Source: Cycloclasticus sp.
Lineage (GTDB): Bacteria > Pseudomonadota > Gammaproteobacteria > Methylococcales > Cycloclasticaceae
DNA: 64,000 nt
NCBI GenBank assembly: GCA_002700385.1
Contig: PADC01000011.1
Span: forward strand, 1-64,000
Reading direction: 5' to 3'
A model generated the notes under the pieces. It worked only from the letters and a program-made list of their open reading frames with translations, was not told the origin of the DNA and made no database searches. Numbering within the stretch: position 1 is the first letter of the stretch; every line of letters begins with the position of its first letter. Position numbers and translations under genes: made by a program. Below, in pieces: positions 10,620 to 19,388 of the stretch.

Positions 10620-11723
10620 TTATTTAATCCGCATGATCGCTTTTAGCGTGGTTCCTTTTTCAGACTCTTCTGCCGCTTCATTAATTTGATCAAGCTCATA
10701 GAATTTAACCAGTTTATCAAATGGGAATTTACCCTGCTGATAAAGACTAATTAACCTTGGAATAAAGATATCTGAATTTGATTCACCTTCTACAATTCCA
10801 CGTAATTTACGGTTGAATAACATATGGTTAATATCAAGCGGTATGGTTGTTCCCATTGCTGGCGCACCCACAATACCAATCTCACCACCCACACAAGATG
10901 ACATGATGGCTTGAGTTAAAACCGGTGCAACACCACTGGTTTCAAGAACGTATGCAATACCTGCTCCACCCGTTAATTTTTGTATCTCTTCAACAGGATC
11001 TGCTTCAGCCGCATTAATTGTGTGAGTTGCGCCTAATTCTTTGGCCAATGCTAAACGATTTTCCTTCACATCAATTGAAATGATCGTGGTGCAATTCGCA
11101 ACCGCAGCACCCATAATGGCAGAAAGGCCGACCGCACCTGCTCCAAATACGGCAATAGCACTACCCGCGGGTGGGTTTAACGCATTAAGCACAGAACCGG
11201 CACCCGTTTGAACGCCACAACCTAATGGGCCCAATAAATCGATTGGCGCATCTTTTGTCACCTTAACGGTATTACGCTCATAAGCCAAGGCATGACTGGC
11301 GAATGATGATTGCCCGAAGAAACTGCAACCAATTTCAGCACCGTCATGATCATGAATAGTACAGCTGCCATCCACTGCACGCCCCATAAAGTTTGGACCA
11401 AATGAATTTGCACAACTTGTTGGATCACCAGAAACACAAGCGTCACATTTACCGCAGGTATAAAACGTTAAAACCACGTGATCGCCCGGTTCAACTTTAG
11501 TCACGTTTTTTCCAACTTTTTCTACAATACCTGACCCTTCATGGCCAAATACCATTGGGAGAGGAACCGGATAAAGCTGATCGCGGCACGTTAAGTCGGT
11601 GTGGCATAACCCGACACCGGCAATTTTAATTAGAATTTGATCATCTGACGGCTCTGACAACTCAAGGCTTTCGATCTTAAAATCACCTTTACCTTCACGA
11701 ACTACCGCTGCTTCAATCTTCAT
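10620..11723 (-). CDS. Zinc-dependent alcohol dehydrogenase, aryl/benzyl-alcohol type
   Basis: 367 residues, MDR superfamily. Catalytic zinc ligands are Cys40 (GLCHTD), His61 (GHEGSG) and Cys169 ([10 protein letters not shown]). Structural zinc ligands are Cys90, Cys93, Cys96 and Cys104. The Rossmann motif is GAGAVG at about 194-199, followed by SIDV, suggesting NAD. The layout resembles aryl-alcohol dehydrogenases (XylB/AreB) and class III formaldehyde-type enzymes. The [13 protein letters not shown] region is closer to the aryl group, but this is a family impression and the substrate is unproven. Strong ribosome site AAGGAGAGAG. It is single-cistron by its terminator, flanked by the FadL-like and TonB receptor genes. 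Confidence 0.9.
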   Translation of the reverse strand: MKIEAAVVREGKGDFKIESLELSEPSDDQILIKIAGVGLCHTDLTCRDQLYPVPLPMVFGHEGSGIVEKVGKNVTKVEPGDHVVLTFYTCGKCDACVSGDPTSCANSFGPNFMGRAVDGSCTIHDHDGAEIGCSFFGQSSFASHALAYERNTVKVTKDAPIDLLGPLGCGVQTGAGSVLNALNPPAGSAIAVFGAGAVGLSAIMGAAVANCTTIISIDVKENRLALAKELGATHTINAAEADPVEEIQKLTGGAGIAYVLETSGVAPVLTQAIMSSCVGGEIGIVGAPAMGTTIPLDINHMLFNRKLRGIVEGESNSDIFIPRLISLYQQGKFPFDKLVKFYELDQINEAAEESEKGTTLKAIMRIK

Positions 11724-11882
11724 ACACTCTCTCCTTAATCACTTTAAAATTATAAAAAACAAACCTATCAAATAAATTTTATATTATTAGAACGATATAG
11801 AAACATCATCCTTTTGTATCGTCAAATAAAAGTTAAGTGAATGGAGACAATTATCATTCATCTATTTTGTTTGAAACTGAAT

Positions 11883-11910
11883 AAAAAAAACCCAAGCAAA
11901 TGCTCAGGTT
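11883..11910 (-). terminator. Intrinsic terminator of the TonB receptor gene
   Basis: On the minus strand, AACC and AGCA arms pair with TGCT and GGTT (two mismatched pairs between the stem parts), followed by eight T at 11890-11883. It lies about 28 nt after the receptor stop. The stem is weak because of the internal mismatches, but the T tract is long. Confidence 0.7.
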
Positions 11911-11937
11911 TTTCTCTCTTTAAATAAGACCGTTAGC

Positions 11938-14010
11938 CTACCATTCATAACGAGCCGTAATGTATAAGTTTCTCCCTTGGCTGGGGACTTTATCTCCAAC
12001 CGCTACATCTGCATTACCCATCACACGATTGATAGCCGCTGTATGGTCTTCATAGTCTTTATCTAAGATATTCTCCACGCCTACACCGACATTAAAGCCT
12101 GTCGCTGGCTGAATTTCGCCACGCAGATGAAGTAAACCATAACCCGCTGAATTCATTTCGCCGTTATAGTCAGCCACATCGTTTTGCGCAGCATAGGCCT
12201 CGACTTCTGTGGCAATAGACCAGTTATTTTGCGCGTAGGTTAATTGAGTTCGGGCATTAAGCGGCGCTATCCGGTAGAGGTTATCGCCCCCCTTGTCTCT
12301 TTGACGCCCTCGCACATAACTTACCGTACCGTCTAAACGCCAATCATTTGTCATCTCATACCCCCACTCTACATCCACACCGTAAAGCTCGGCATCCACA
12401 TTCGTAAACTGAAGCGCATCCCGCCCTGTATTTGAATTTGCAATCATATTGGCAGCAGCATTCGTGCTAACCTCACCTTGGATGTAATCATCTATACGAT
12501 GATAAAAAGCACGTGGTGCGACATACAACCCACCAGATGCGTACTCTAACCCCGCTTCAAACTGATACGCTGTTTCTGGGTCCAAGTTAACGTCACCAAT
12601 ATACACTCGGTTATCCGCTAATCCACCCGTCGCCTCTAGAGGTATCCATAAAAAACGTTCTTGATATGAGGGGGAACGCATTTTACGAGCCAAACCAACT
12701 TCTGCTGTTAATTCGCTGGACAAGGTTTGCCTCAAGATCGCAGCAAAATCCCAGTTATGGTCTGTTTGAGAACGATCACTGCCATTAAAATTATCAACAA
12801 GAACTGTTACAGGCATCATCATCCCATACATGTGATGGTTTACCTCGTCGGAATCCATATCAACTTGTGTATAACGAACACCTGCCTCAAGTTCTAAGCC
12901 CTCGTCAATATCACCTTTCCATTCAACAAACGTACTGTAACGATTTTTCTCCGCTCCGTTGAAGTTATCCACGCCAAACATCGGGTTATTTCGATCAGTG
13001 ATAAATCCGTCATGCGTTGACTCATCGCCTTCAAGTCCTAGACTTAAACGCCCCCCTGATAAAGGCAGATGATACACAATAGATAAACCACCGCCATCAA
13101 CCGTCGTTAAGTTTTGACGCTCTCTACCAGCTAATACACCGTTAGGGCGCAAACTGAAGTTATTCATCAAGTGACGCATATCTTGGTAGTAATAATCAAC
13201 GTCTAGCGAACGACTTCCACCTAACTGCAATGAGTAGTCCGCTGTCAAGACACCACCACGAACCCAAATAATGTCCATGGGTAATGAAGGCGTACCGGAG
13301 TGCCCCGTATCGTTATTGCTGTAATCAAAACCGAGCTCATGTGCGCCTTGACGGAAACCGTAGCCAATCGTGTATGCATCTCGGTCGTACTGACTGGGGT
13401 CAACAGATTGACTGCCATCGAACTCGTAATCGTCGCCCTGTTCTTGACTCAAACTGGCATGAAAACGATGACTATCATTAGCATAAGTACCTAAAACACT
13501 GCTTGTTAGTCCGTTATCTACTTCACTATAGCCCAAAGAGGCTAACCCATGAAACTCAAAATCAGTGTTATCCGCAAACTCACTTTTACGCGAAGCTGCA
13601 GACATTGACCCCCCGATGGTTTCAATCCCACTGCTAACGGGCGCGATGCCACGATAAACTGTTAAGTTATCCGTTAAGGCTGCAGGGATGTGACTTAATG
13701 GCGGATCCATACTGTTAGGTCCCACTTCTTTCCATGACATACCATCAACCGACGTATTCACTCGAGAACCAAATTGACCCCGATAAGAAGCAATCCCGGT
13801 TAACGGGCCATTCCTATTAACATTTGCACCCGGCACACGTTTCAATAACGCCGCGGTGTCTTTTAACGCTAAAGATTCTGGAGCAAGACCAAATGCACCC
13901 GGGCGCATTTTGCTGTCTTCAACAATAATGGTTTGATTGGTATAGTCTGCCGCATGGGCGGAAACAGCAGCAATCGCTGCTGGCAATAAACTGAACTTAA
14001 GCTGTTTCAT
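11938..14010 (-). CDS. TonB-dependent receptor, OprC/NosA-like (probable copper)
   Basis: 690 residues. Signal peptide MKQLKFSLLPAAIAAVSAHA, then a TonB-box-like stretch (QTIIVED). The plug domain contains RVPGANVNRNGPLTGIASYRG, VDGMSWKEVGPNSMDPPLSHI and YRGIAPVSSGIETIGGSMSA. A 22-strand-type barrel follows, ending in an aromatic strand (LYITARYEW). The plug resembles OprC/NosA copper receptors. A Met/His-rich extracellular-looking segment (VNHHMYGMMMPV) fits a soft metal, though OprC-type cysteines are absent. The start has a good AAGGA site. Just upstream is an operator and -10-like element shared with a divergent predicted small RNA. Copper is inferred; another metal or a small organic substrate is possible. 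Confidence 0.82.
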   Translation of the reverse strand: MKQLKFSLLPAAIAAVSAHAADYTNQTIIVEDSKMRPGAFGLAPESLALKDTAALLKRVPGANVNRNGPLTGIASYRGQFGSRVNTSVDGMSWKEVGPNSMDPPLSHIPAALTDNLTVYRGIAPVSSGIETIGGSMSAASRKSEFADNTDFEFHGLASLGYSEVDNGLTSSVLGTYANDSHRFHASLSQEQGDDYEFDGSQSVDPSQYDRDAYTIGYGFRQGAHELGFDYSNNDTGHSGTPSLPMDIIWVRGGVLTADYSLQLGGSRSLDVDYYYQDMRHLMNNFSLRPNGVLAGRERQNLTTVDGGGLSIVYHLPLSGGRLSLGLEGDESTHDGFITDRNNPMFGVDNFNGAEKNRYSTFVEWKGDIDEGLELEAGVRYTQVDMDSDEVNHHMYGMMMPVTVLVDNFNGSDRSQTDHNWDFAAILRQTLSSELTAEVGLARKMRSPSYQERFLWIPLEATGGLADNRVYIGDVNLDPETAYQFEAGLEYASGGLYVAPRAFYHRIDDYIQGEVSTNAAANMIANSNTGRDALQFTNVDAELYGVDVEWGYEMTNDWRLDGTVSYVRGRQRDKGGDNLYRIAPLNARTQLTYAQNNWSIATEVEAYAAQNDVADYNGEMNSAGYGLLHLRGEIQPATGFNVGVGVENILDKDYEDHTAAINRVMGNADVAVGDKVPSQGRNLYITARYEW

Positions 14011-14045
14011 GATTTCCTTATTTTTGTTTTTTTACAATAAAAGTA

Positions 14046-14090
14046 ATTCTACCTATGAAAGAGCTTGCTGAAGTGTGACAAATTGTCGCA
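14046..14090 (-). promoter_or_regulatory. Operator plus -10-like element of the TonB receptor gene
   Basis: On the minus strand, the 17-mer TGCGACAATTTGTCACA (14090-14074) is followed after exactly 22 nt by TAGAAT (14051-14046). Transcription would begin near 14039, about 29 nt before the ATG. The 17-mer is itself a near palindrome (TGYGACAA, one centre base, TTGTCRCA). Centred near -43, it is placed like a class II activator site. An identical copy faces the other way at 14222-14238. Confidence 0.7.
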
Positions 14091-14104
14091 CCTATACTCC
14101 TCAT

Positions 14105-14167
14105 CTAAAAAGCAACAGATTTATTAGCCTTTTTAGAAACCTTGAGTCGCAGAATTTTTTATTCTGC
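14105..14167. repeat. Two hairpin-forming inverted repeats between the paired operators
   Basis: CTAAAAAG at 14105-14112 pairs with CTTTTTAG at 14129-14136; GCAGAAT at 14149-14155 pairs perfectly with ATTCTGC at 14161-14167 over a 5-nt loop. Neither is followed by a T tract on either strand, so they are not intrinsic terminators. They may be additional protein sites or merely structure. Confidence 0.6.
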
Positions 14168-14221
14168 CAAGCTTAATATCTTGACGGGTTTATAAAATAA
14201 ATTCTCCACTTCAATGGGTTC

Positions 14222-14266
14222 TGCGACAATTTGTCACATTCAAAAAATCTAAAATTCAGTTAGACT
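14222..14266 (+). promoter_or_regulatory. Second operator copy with -10-like element, facing a predicted small RNA
   Basis: TGCGACAATTTGTCACA at 14222-14238 is base-for-base the inverted copy of the site before the TonB receptor. It is followed after exactly 22 nt by TAGACT at 14261-14266, matching TAGAAT at the same distance on the other side. Predicted transcription start is about 14273, running plus-ward. Confidence 0.68.
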
Positions 14267-14271
14267 TTATA

Positions 14272-14376
14272 CCAACTCTTAATCAGCATGCCGCCTCCTC
14301 ATAGCTGGCTGCTTCCGATCTCAAATCTTTTAAGAGTCCCTTTAACCGCCCTCTACACTTTAGAGGGCGTTTTTTT
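14272..14376 (+). ncRNA. Predicted small regulatory RNA with intrinsic terminator
   Basis: No credible gene lies in this plus-strand stretch, yet it ends in a strong intrinsic terminator. ACTCTTAA (14275-14282) pairs perfectly with TTAAGAGT (14330-14337), closing a domain that begins at the predicted start site. Inside, AGC/GCC arms (14285-14292) can pair with GGC/GCT (14307-14313), leaving a 14-nt loop with CCTCC at 14294-14298, complementary to a Shine-Dalgarno core. The terminator follows at 14347-14376. The only ATG (14288) lacks a ribosome site, and its frame runs through the terminator, so a peptide is unlikely. Expression is inferred, not shown. Confidence 0.65.
14347..14376 (+). terminator. 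Strong plus-strand intrinsic terminator with no upstream gene
   Basis: CGCCCTCTA (14347-14355), loop CACTT, TAGAGGGCG (14361-14369), then seven T (14370-14376). The stem is 9 bp and perfect. On the minus strand no T tract follows, so it serves plus-strand transcription and is a poor terminator for argG, which ends just beside it. Confidence 0.93.
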
Positions 14377-14380
14377 GATT

Positions 14381-15598
14381 CTAAGAATGCTTACCTGCGG
14401 CAATTCGCATACGCAACGCATTTAATTTGATAAACCCTTCGGCATCTTTTTGATTGTACGCACCGCCGTCATCTTCAAACGTCGCGATATTTTCATCGAA
14501 CAAGCTATCTGTCGCAGACTCTCGACCAACAACAATCACATTGCCTTTATACAGTTTTAAACGAATTCGGCCATTAACACTCACTTGCGAGGCATTAATC
14601 ATTGTTTGCAACATGTCACGTTCGGGGCTCCACCAATACCCGTTATAAATTAAGCTCGCATAACGAGGCATTAACTCGTCTTTAAGGTGCGCCACTTCAC
14701 GATCTAATGTTATAGATTCCATGGCACGGTGAGCTTTGAGCATAATCGTTCCACCCGGCGTTTCGTAACAACCACGCGCCTTCATACCGACATATCGGTT
14801 TTCTACAATATCTGCACGGCCAATGCCATTTTCACCACCTACTTTATTTAATTGTGCAAGCACCGTCGCTGGTGACATGGCTTGACCATCAATAGCGACG
14901 ATATCGCCGGCTTTGTATTCGAGTTCAAGGTACGTTGGTTCATTTGGTGCTGCTTCAGGTGAGACTGACCAACGCCACATTTCTTCTTCTGGCTCAACCC
15001 AGGGGTCTTCCAAAATATCGCCTTCATAGGAAATATGCAGTAAGTTTGCATCCATCGAATAGGGTGATTTTTTACCGCGTTTCATTTCAACGGCAATCCC
15101 TGCTTTTTCAGCGTAGGCCAACAAGGAGTCACGCGATGTTAAATCCCATTCACGCCAAGGGGCGATAATTTTGACATCCGGTTTTAAGGCATACGCCCCC
15201 AATTCAAAACGTACCTGGTCATTGCCTTTACCCGTTGCGCCATGAGAAATGGCATCGGCGCCGGTTTCATTAGCAATTTCAATTAAACGTTTTGAAATAA
15301 GTGGTCGGGCAATAGAAGTCCCTAACAGGTATTCGCCTTCATAAATCGTATTGGCACGGAACATTGGGAATACAAAATCACGAACGAATTCCTCTTTTAA
15401 ATCATCAATATAAATTTCTTTTATGCCGTATGAGGCGGCTTTTTCGCGTGCAGGTTCAACTTCTTCACCTTGCCCTAAGTCTGCGGTGAATGTGACCACT
15501 TCACAATCGTAAACATCTTCTAACCATTTGAGGATAACTGACGTATCTAATCCGCCCGAATAGGCCAGAACAACCTTATTAACTTCTTGCTTTGACAT
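14381..15598 (-). CDS. argG: Argininosuccinate synthase
   Basis: 405 residues, normal for the class. It condenses citrulline and aspartate with ATP in arginine synthesis. The N-terminal P-loop-like ATP motif is [13 protein letters not shown]; other hallmarks are ADLGQGEE, the citrulline/aspartate segment [15 protein letters not shown] and the conserved GRSESPYS-type region, here [11 protein letters not shown]. argB is at 24851, 9 kb away, so arginine genes are dispersed here. A single gene by spacing (61 nt to the next start upstream). Confidence 0.98.
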   Translation of the reverse strand: MSKQEVNKVVLAYSGGLDTSVILKWLEDVYDCEVVTFTADLGQGEEVEPAREKAASYGIKEIYIDDLKEEFVRDFVFPMFRANTIYEGEYLLGTSIARPLISKRLIEIANETGADAISHGATGKGNDQVRFELGAYALKPDVKIIAPWREWDLTSRDSLLAYAEKAGIAVEMKRGKKSPYSMDANLLHISYEGDILEDPWVEPEEEMWRWSVSPEAAPNEPTYLELEYKAGDIVAIDGQAMSPATVLAQLNKVGGENGIGRADIVENRYVGMKARGCYETPGGTIMLKAHRAMESITLDREVAHLKDELMPRYASLIYNGYWWSPERDMLQTMINASQVSVNGRIRLKLYKGNVIVVGRESATDSLFDENIATFEDDGGAYNQKDAEGFIKLNALRMRIAAGKHS

Positions 15599-15659
15599 GA
15601 AATAACTCGCAACTAAAAAATATGAAGCGAATTATAACCGATTGGCTGACTATCTGGCG

Positions 15660-16811
15660 TTAGCCTGAGATTGAAATATCAACTCGCCTGTTTAGTTGAC
15701 GGCCTGATGGGTATCTATTACTGCTTGTCGGTCGGCTTTCGCCATAGGCTTTGGTAATAAATTGATTAGAACGGACGCCCTTTGATAAAAGGTATTGCTT
15801 AATCACGTCCACCCGTTTTTTTGCTACTGCCATGTTCGCATGACGCGAACCTTCACTATCACTATGCCCTTCCAAAACCAGGATGCCGTGCGGTTTTTTT
15901 AGACGCATGTAGTCCAATAAATAATCCAGCTTGGCTTTATCGCGACTGTTTAAGTGAATAGAACCTGACCTAAAATAAATATGTTTAAACGGTTCTGGGC
16001 CAGCCACCTTCAAGCGAACACTGCCTTCGGGTGTATCAAGTGCCTCTGGGTCATCCAGTGCAATAATTTGTTCGGGCGGCATGCCCTGCTCAACCAATAG
16101 TTTGCGCAAAGTTTGAATACGTCTATTATGAAGGCGCCGACCCTCTTTAACCGAAAACCCTTCTGTTCCTCTAATCAGGTCAATGCGTTCACTCTCTCCG
16201 GCTTCTTTTACATAGGTGACTGCTTTATTTAAAAACTTACGATTCTGATGTGTCATTGATGTACTTCGATGATCAAACAACGACAGCTGTTGATGGAGCT
16301 CATTTCGACTATAGGGAAGTAACTCTTGACGACATGCCTCAAATTGCAACATAACATCCAAAAAGTTAACGGAAGAAACGACAACGTTCACTTGTCCAAC
16401 TTGCCCAGTTTGATAACTGAATTGAGGAAAACGGCCGTTTGATAATTCTTGCAACATCCGTTCAGACACATCACTATCGACCACTACTTTTTGGGTAACC
16501 GCTTTAACGGTCGCTAATTTAAATGGTGACGTATCATGCATCCAAACAGGTGGCACAGAACTTAGCATTGCCGTTTGAATCGGCGGCACATAAGATTCGG
16601 CCTTTAGAATAAAGTTAACCCGCTCACCCGATTTTTGTTCAAAAACGCCTACTCCGTATTGTGGAATGACATGCGTTATGGAACAGCTCACTTTATTGCC
16701 TGAGAACCGCCATTGTGAGTCCGTAATAGCGGCCTGATACTGCTGTGCTTGCGCACCCGCACAAAACATTATCGCTGCAACTAAAATCATTAAATAACAA
16801 AACGTCTTCAT
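15660..16811 (-). CDS. MotY-like flagellar OmpA-family protein
   Basis: 383 residues from MKTFCYLMILVAAIMFCAGAQA, a clean signal peptide. Starting 8 codons earlier would bury it. The N-terminal domain (YQAAITDSQWRFSGNKVSCSITHVIPQYG) resembles MotY, the T-ring protein that holds sodium-driven stators. The C-terminal 110 residues are an OmpA-like peptidoglycan-binding domain with IYFRSGSIHLNSRDKAKLDYL, LEGHSDSEGSRHANM and NRRVDI. It is longer than Vibrio MotY (about 293) because of the middle segment. No other flagellar gene is in the window, so MotY is a family-level call. Confidence 0.75.
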   Translation of the reverse strand: MKTFCYLMILVAAIMFCAGAQAQQYQAAITDSQWRFSGNKVSCSITHVIPQYGVGVFEQKSGERVNFILKAESYVPPIQTAMLSSVPPVWMHDTSPFKLATVKAVTQKVVVDSDVSERMLQELSNGRFPQFSYQTGQVGQVNVVVSSVNFLDVMLQFEACRQELLPYSRNELHQQLSLFDHRSTSMTHQNRKFLNKAVTYVKEAGESERIDLIRGTEGFSVKEGRRLHNRRIQTLRKLLVEQGMPPEQIIALDDPEALDTPEGSVRLKVAGPEPFKHIYFRSGSIHLNSRDKAKLDYLLDYMRLKKPHGILVLEGHSDSEGSRHANMAVAKKRVDVIKQYLLSKGVRSNQFITKAYGESRPTSSNRYPSGRQLNRRVDISISG

Positions 16812-16853
16812 ACCAGTTTTATCGGCAGATAACATCAGAACTTTATAATTTTT

Positions 16854-17630
16854 TTAACTTAAAAAACTGGTCAGTTTTGTCATAAATTCCTGAGGTGCCT
16901 CAATGTGAGGCCAATGGCCAGATTTTTTGATCACCTGAAATTCCGCTTGGGGAAAAAGTTCTTTTGCAGCGGCTTGATGTCTCGAAGCGACATACGTTGA
17001 TTTACCACCCCTTATAAATAAGGTTTGGCCGTGGTAGTTTCCCCCTCGCTGACCGAGTGGAAAGCCCATAATATCACTCATACCTTCTTCAATACTTGCC
17101 AGGTTTACTCGCCATTGGTAGCCGCCAGACGTATTACTGACTAAGTTCTGCAATAAAAACTGCCGCAGACTCGGCACATCAATCTTTTCTGCCAAGTATT
17201 TATCTGCCTCTTTTCTTGAACCTACGCCATCAAGTGGCACATGGTACAACCCCACCAGGACATCATCAAAATTGTGCTGATACGTCACCGGGGCAATATC
17301 AACAACAACAAGCTTACTCACCTTATCTGGTGCCGACAGAGCCAGTTGCATCGCTACTTTACCACCCATGCTATGCCCTATAATCGTTGCCTTAGCTAAC
17401 CCCTCGAGTGCCATAAACGCTAGTACATCATCCGACATCGACTGATAGTCCATCTCATCAGCATGCGGAGAAGAGCCATGATTACGCATATCTAAGGCAT
17501 ACACGGTATAACAAGCCGACAACTGTTTAGCAATGCCCTGCCAGTTCCTCGCGCTACCAAACAGGCCGTGTAAGATAACTAACGGCTCACCCTGATCGCC
17601 ATGTTTCACAGACTTTAACGCAACACTCAT
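16854..17630 (-). CDS. Alpha/beta-hydrolase (YbfF-like esterase)
   Basis: 258 residues. The fold is marked by VILHGLFGSARNW (oxyanion loop), ALDMRNHGSSP, the nucleophile elbow GHSMGG (Ser87) and the catalytic His in SGHWPHIEAP. This combination fits the YbfF family of acyl-CoA and short-chain esterases. It lies 16 nt after lpdA on the same strand and may be read through from the pyruvate dehydrogenase operon. Natural substrate unknown. Confidence 0.85.
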   Translation of the reverse strand: MSVALKSVKHGDQGEPLVILHGLFGSARNWQGIAKQLSACYTVYALDMRNHGSSPHADEMDYQSMSDDVLAFMALEGLAKATIIGHSMGGKVAMQLALSAPDKVSKLVVVDIAPVTYQHNFDDVLVGLYHVPLDGVGSRKEADKYLAEKIDVPSLRQFLLQNLVSNTSGGYQWRVNLASIEEGMSDIMGFPLGQRGGNYHGQTLFIRGGKSTYVASRHQAAAKELFPQAEFQVIKKSGHWPHIEAPQEFMTKLTSFLS

Positions 17631-17646
17631 TAAAAAATCCTGCCAA

Positions 17647-19380
17647 CTATTTTTTCTTTACGTATAAATCCGTAATTGAACCCGCTTGCATTTCGGCTGA
17701 GAAACATAACGTCTCTGACAACGTTGGATGCGGATGAATCGTTAAGCTCATATCATCAACATCCGCACCCATTTCTAACGCTAAAACGGCTTCAGCTATC
17801 AGTTCCCCTGCATTCGTGCCTGTGATGCCTGCGCCTAAAATACGTTTTGTTTCAGGGTCCCAAAGTATTTTCGTCATGCCTTCATCACGATCAATGCTTA
17901 ACGCACGACCGCTCGCTGCCCATGGAAAGACTGATTTTTCATACTGAATCCCGTCGGCTTTTGCCTTTGTTTCAGTCAACCCCATCCAAGCTATTTCCGG
18001 ATCGGTATAAGCAACAGATGGAATGGTCAAAGGATCGAAGGCTACTTTTTCACCGGCGATAACTTCCGCGGCTACTTTTGCTTCATGCACGGCTTTATGC
18101 GCTAACATTGGATTGCCCACAATATCTCCAATGGCAAAAATGTGCGGAACGTTTGTTCTCATTTGCTGATCCACCGAAATAAAACCACGCTCATCGACCT
18201 TAACGCCTGCTTTGTCCGCTGAAATTAATTGGCCGTTAGGGCTCCGTCCAACCGATAGTAAAACCCTATCGTACACTGCAGATTCAGGTACCCCCTCGCC
18301 TTCAAAGCTCACTTTTAGCCCCGCCTCTGTTGACTCTATAGCCGTGACTTTTGCTTTTAAATAAATCTGCTCAAGCTGTTTAGACAAGCGTTTATGTAGC
18401 GGTTTGACAAGATCCTTATCACAACCCGCAACTAGTTGATCCATCAGCTCTACCACGCTGATTTTTGACCCCAAAGCATGGTAAACGGTTGCCATTTCAA
18501 GCCCTATTATGCCTCCGCCAATAACCAGCATCGTCTCGGGTACATCTGCCAACGCCAATGCACCTGTTGAATCCATCAAACGCTCATCATCATAAGGAAA
18601 ACCGGGTATTTTTATGGGCTGGGAACCCGCCGCAATAATGGCATGATCAAACGAAATTGATTGGCTGACACCTTCATGTTCAACCCTAACTGAATGGCTA
18701 GATGCAAAATTTGCATAGCCTGTAACAACGGTTACATTTCTTTGTTTTGCCAAGCCGGTCAAACCACCCGTGAGTCGCTTGATAATGCTTTCTTTATGAC
18801 CACGGATGCCATCAATATCTAACTTAGGTGGCTCGAAAGTAACACCATGTGCTGACATCTCTTCCGCTTCATGAATAACCTGTGCTTGATGTAATAAGGC
18901 TTTAGAGGGAATACACCCCACATTTAAACAAACCCCGCCCAATGAAGAATAGCGCTCTATCAGCACCACCTTTTTTCCTAAATCAGCGGCTCTAAACGCC
19001 GCCGTATAGCCGCCCGGCCCGGCTCCCATCACAAGTACGTCGGCATGTAAATCTGCGCCTGTATCAGCAGGGCTCTTTTCTGGCTTTGTCACAGGGGGTT
19101 CTGTTTTTTCAGGCTTTGGTGTTTCTGCATTCATTTCCAAGCTTTCAAGCGTCATTAACAAATCACCTTCTACCACCTTATCACCCACTGCCACTATAAT
19201 CTCTTTCACCAACCCCACAGAGGGACTTGGGATATCCATAGAGGCTTTGTCACTTTCCAACGTCACGATTCCGTCTTCAATAGCAACACGATCGCCGACT
19301 GATACAGCAATATCAATCACCTCAACACCGTCGTCAAACTCACCAATATCAGGAACAACTACATCGATTAAATTAGCCAT
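17647..19380 (-). CDS. lpdA: Dihydrolipoamide dehydrogenase with N-terminal lipoyl domain
   Basis: 577 residues, about 100 more than plain E3 because a lipoyl domain is fused at the front (lipoyl Lys45 in LESDKASMDIP) with a Pro/Lys/Glu linker (85-110). Then comes FAD binding VMGAGPGGYTAAFRA, the redox disulfide Cys151-Cys156 (GGVCLNVGCIPSK), NAD binding VIGGGIIGLEMA and the His-Glu pair in HPHPTLSE. Third gene of the aceE-aceF-lpdA string, 8 nt after aceF. E3 subunits with their own lipoyl domain are known in other bacteria. Confidence 0.96.
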   Translation of the reverse strand: MANLIDVVVPDIGEFDDGVEVIDIAVSVGDRVAIEDGIVTLESDKASMDIPSPSVGLVKEIIVAVGDKVVEGDLLMTLESLEMNAETPKPEKTEPPVTKPEKSPADTGADLHADVLVMGAGPGGYTAAFRAADLGKKVVLIERYSSLGGVCLNVGCIPSKALLHQAQVIHEAEEMSAHGVTFEPPKLDIDGIRGHKESIIKRLTGGLTGLAKQRNVTVVTGYANFASSHSVRVEHEGVSQSISFDHAIIAAGSQPIKIPGFPYDDERLMDSTGALALADVPETMLVIGGGIIGLEMATVYHALGSKISVVELMDQLVAGCDKDLVKPLHKRLSKQLEQIYLKAKVTAIESTEAGLKVSFEGEGVPESAVYDRVLLSVGRSPNGQLISADKAGVKVDERGFISVDQQMRTNVPHIFAIGDIVGNPMLAHKAVHEAKVAAEVIAGEKVAFDPLTIPSVAYTDPEIAWMGLTETKAKADGIQYEKSVFPWAASGRALSIDRDEGMTKILWDPETKRILGAGITGTNAGELIAEAVLALEMGADVDDMSLTIHPHPTLSETLCFSAEMQAGSITDLYVKKK

Positions 19381-19388
19381 TATTTCTC

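Noticed and set aside
11834-11867. Fur-box-like ATTATCATT stretch between the TonB receptor and the alcohol dehydrogenase
   Set aside because: Only one half matches the consensus well, and it lies after the receptor gene, not before it.
14149-14167. Hairpin as a transcription terminator
   Set aside because: No T tract follows on either strand.
14288-14376. Small protein starting at the ATG inside the predicted small RNA
   Set aside because: No ribosome site, and the frame reads through the terminator without a stop.
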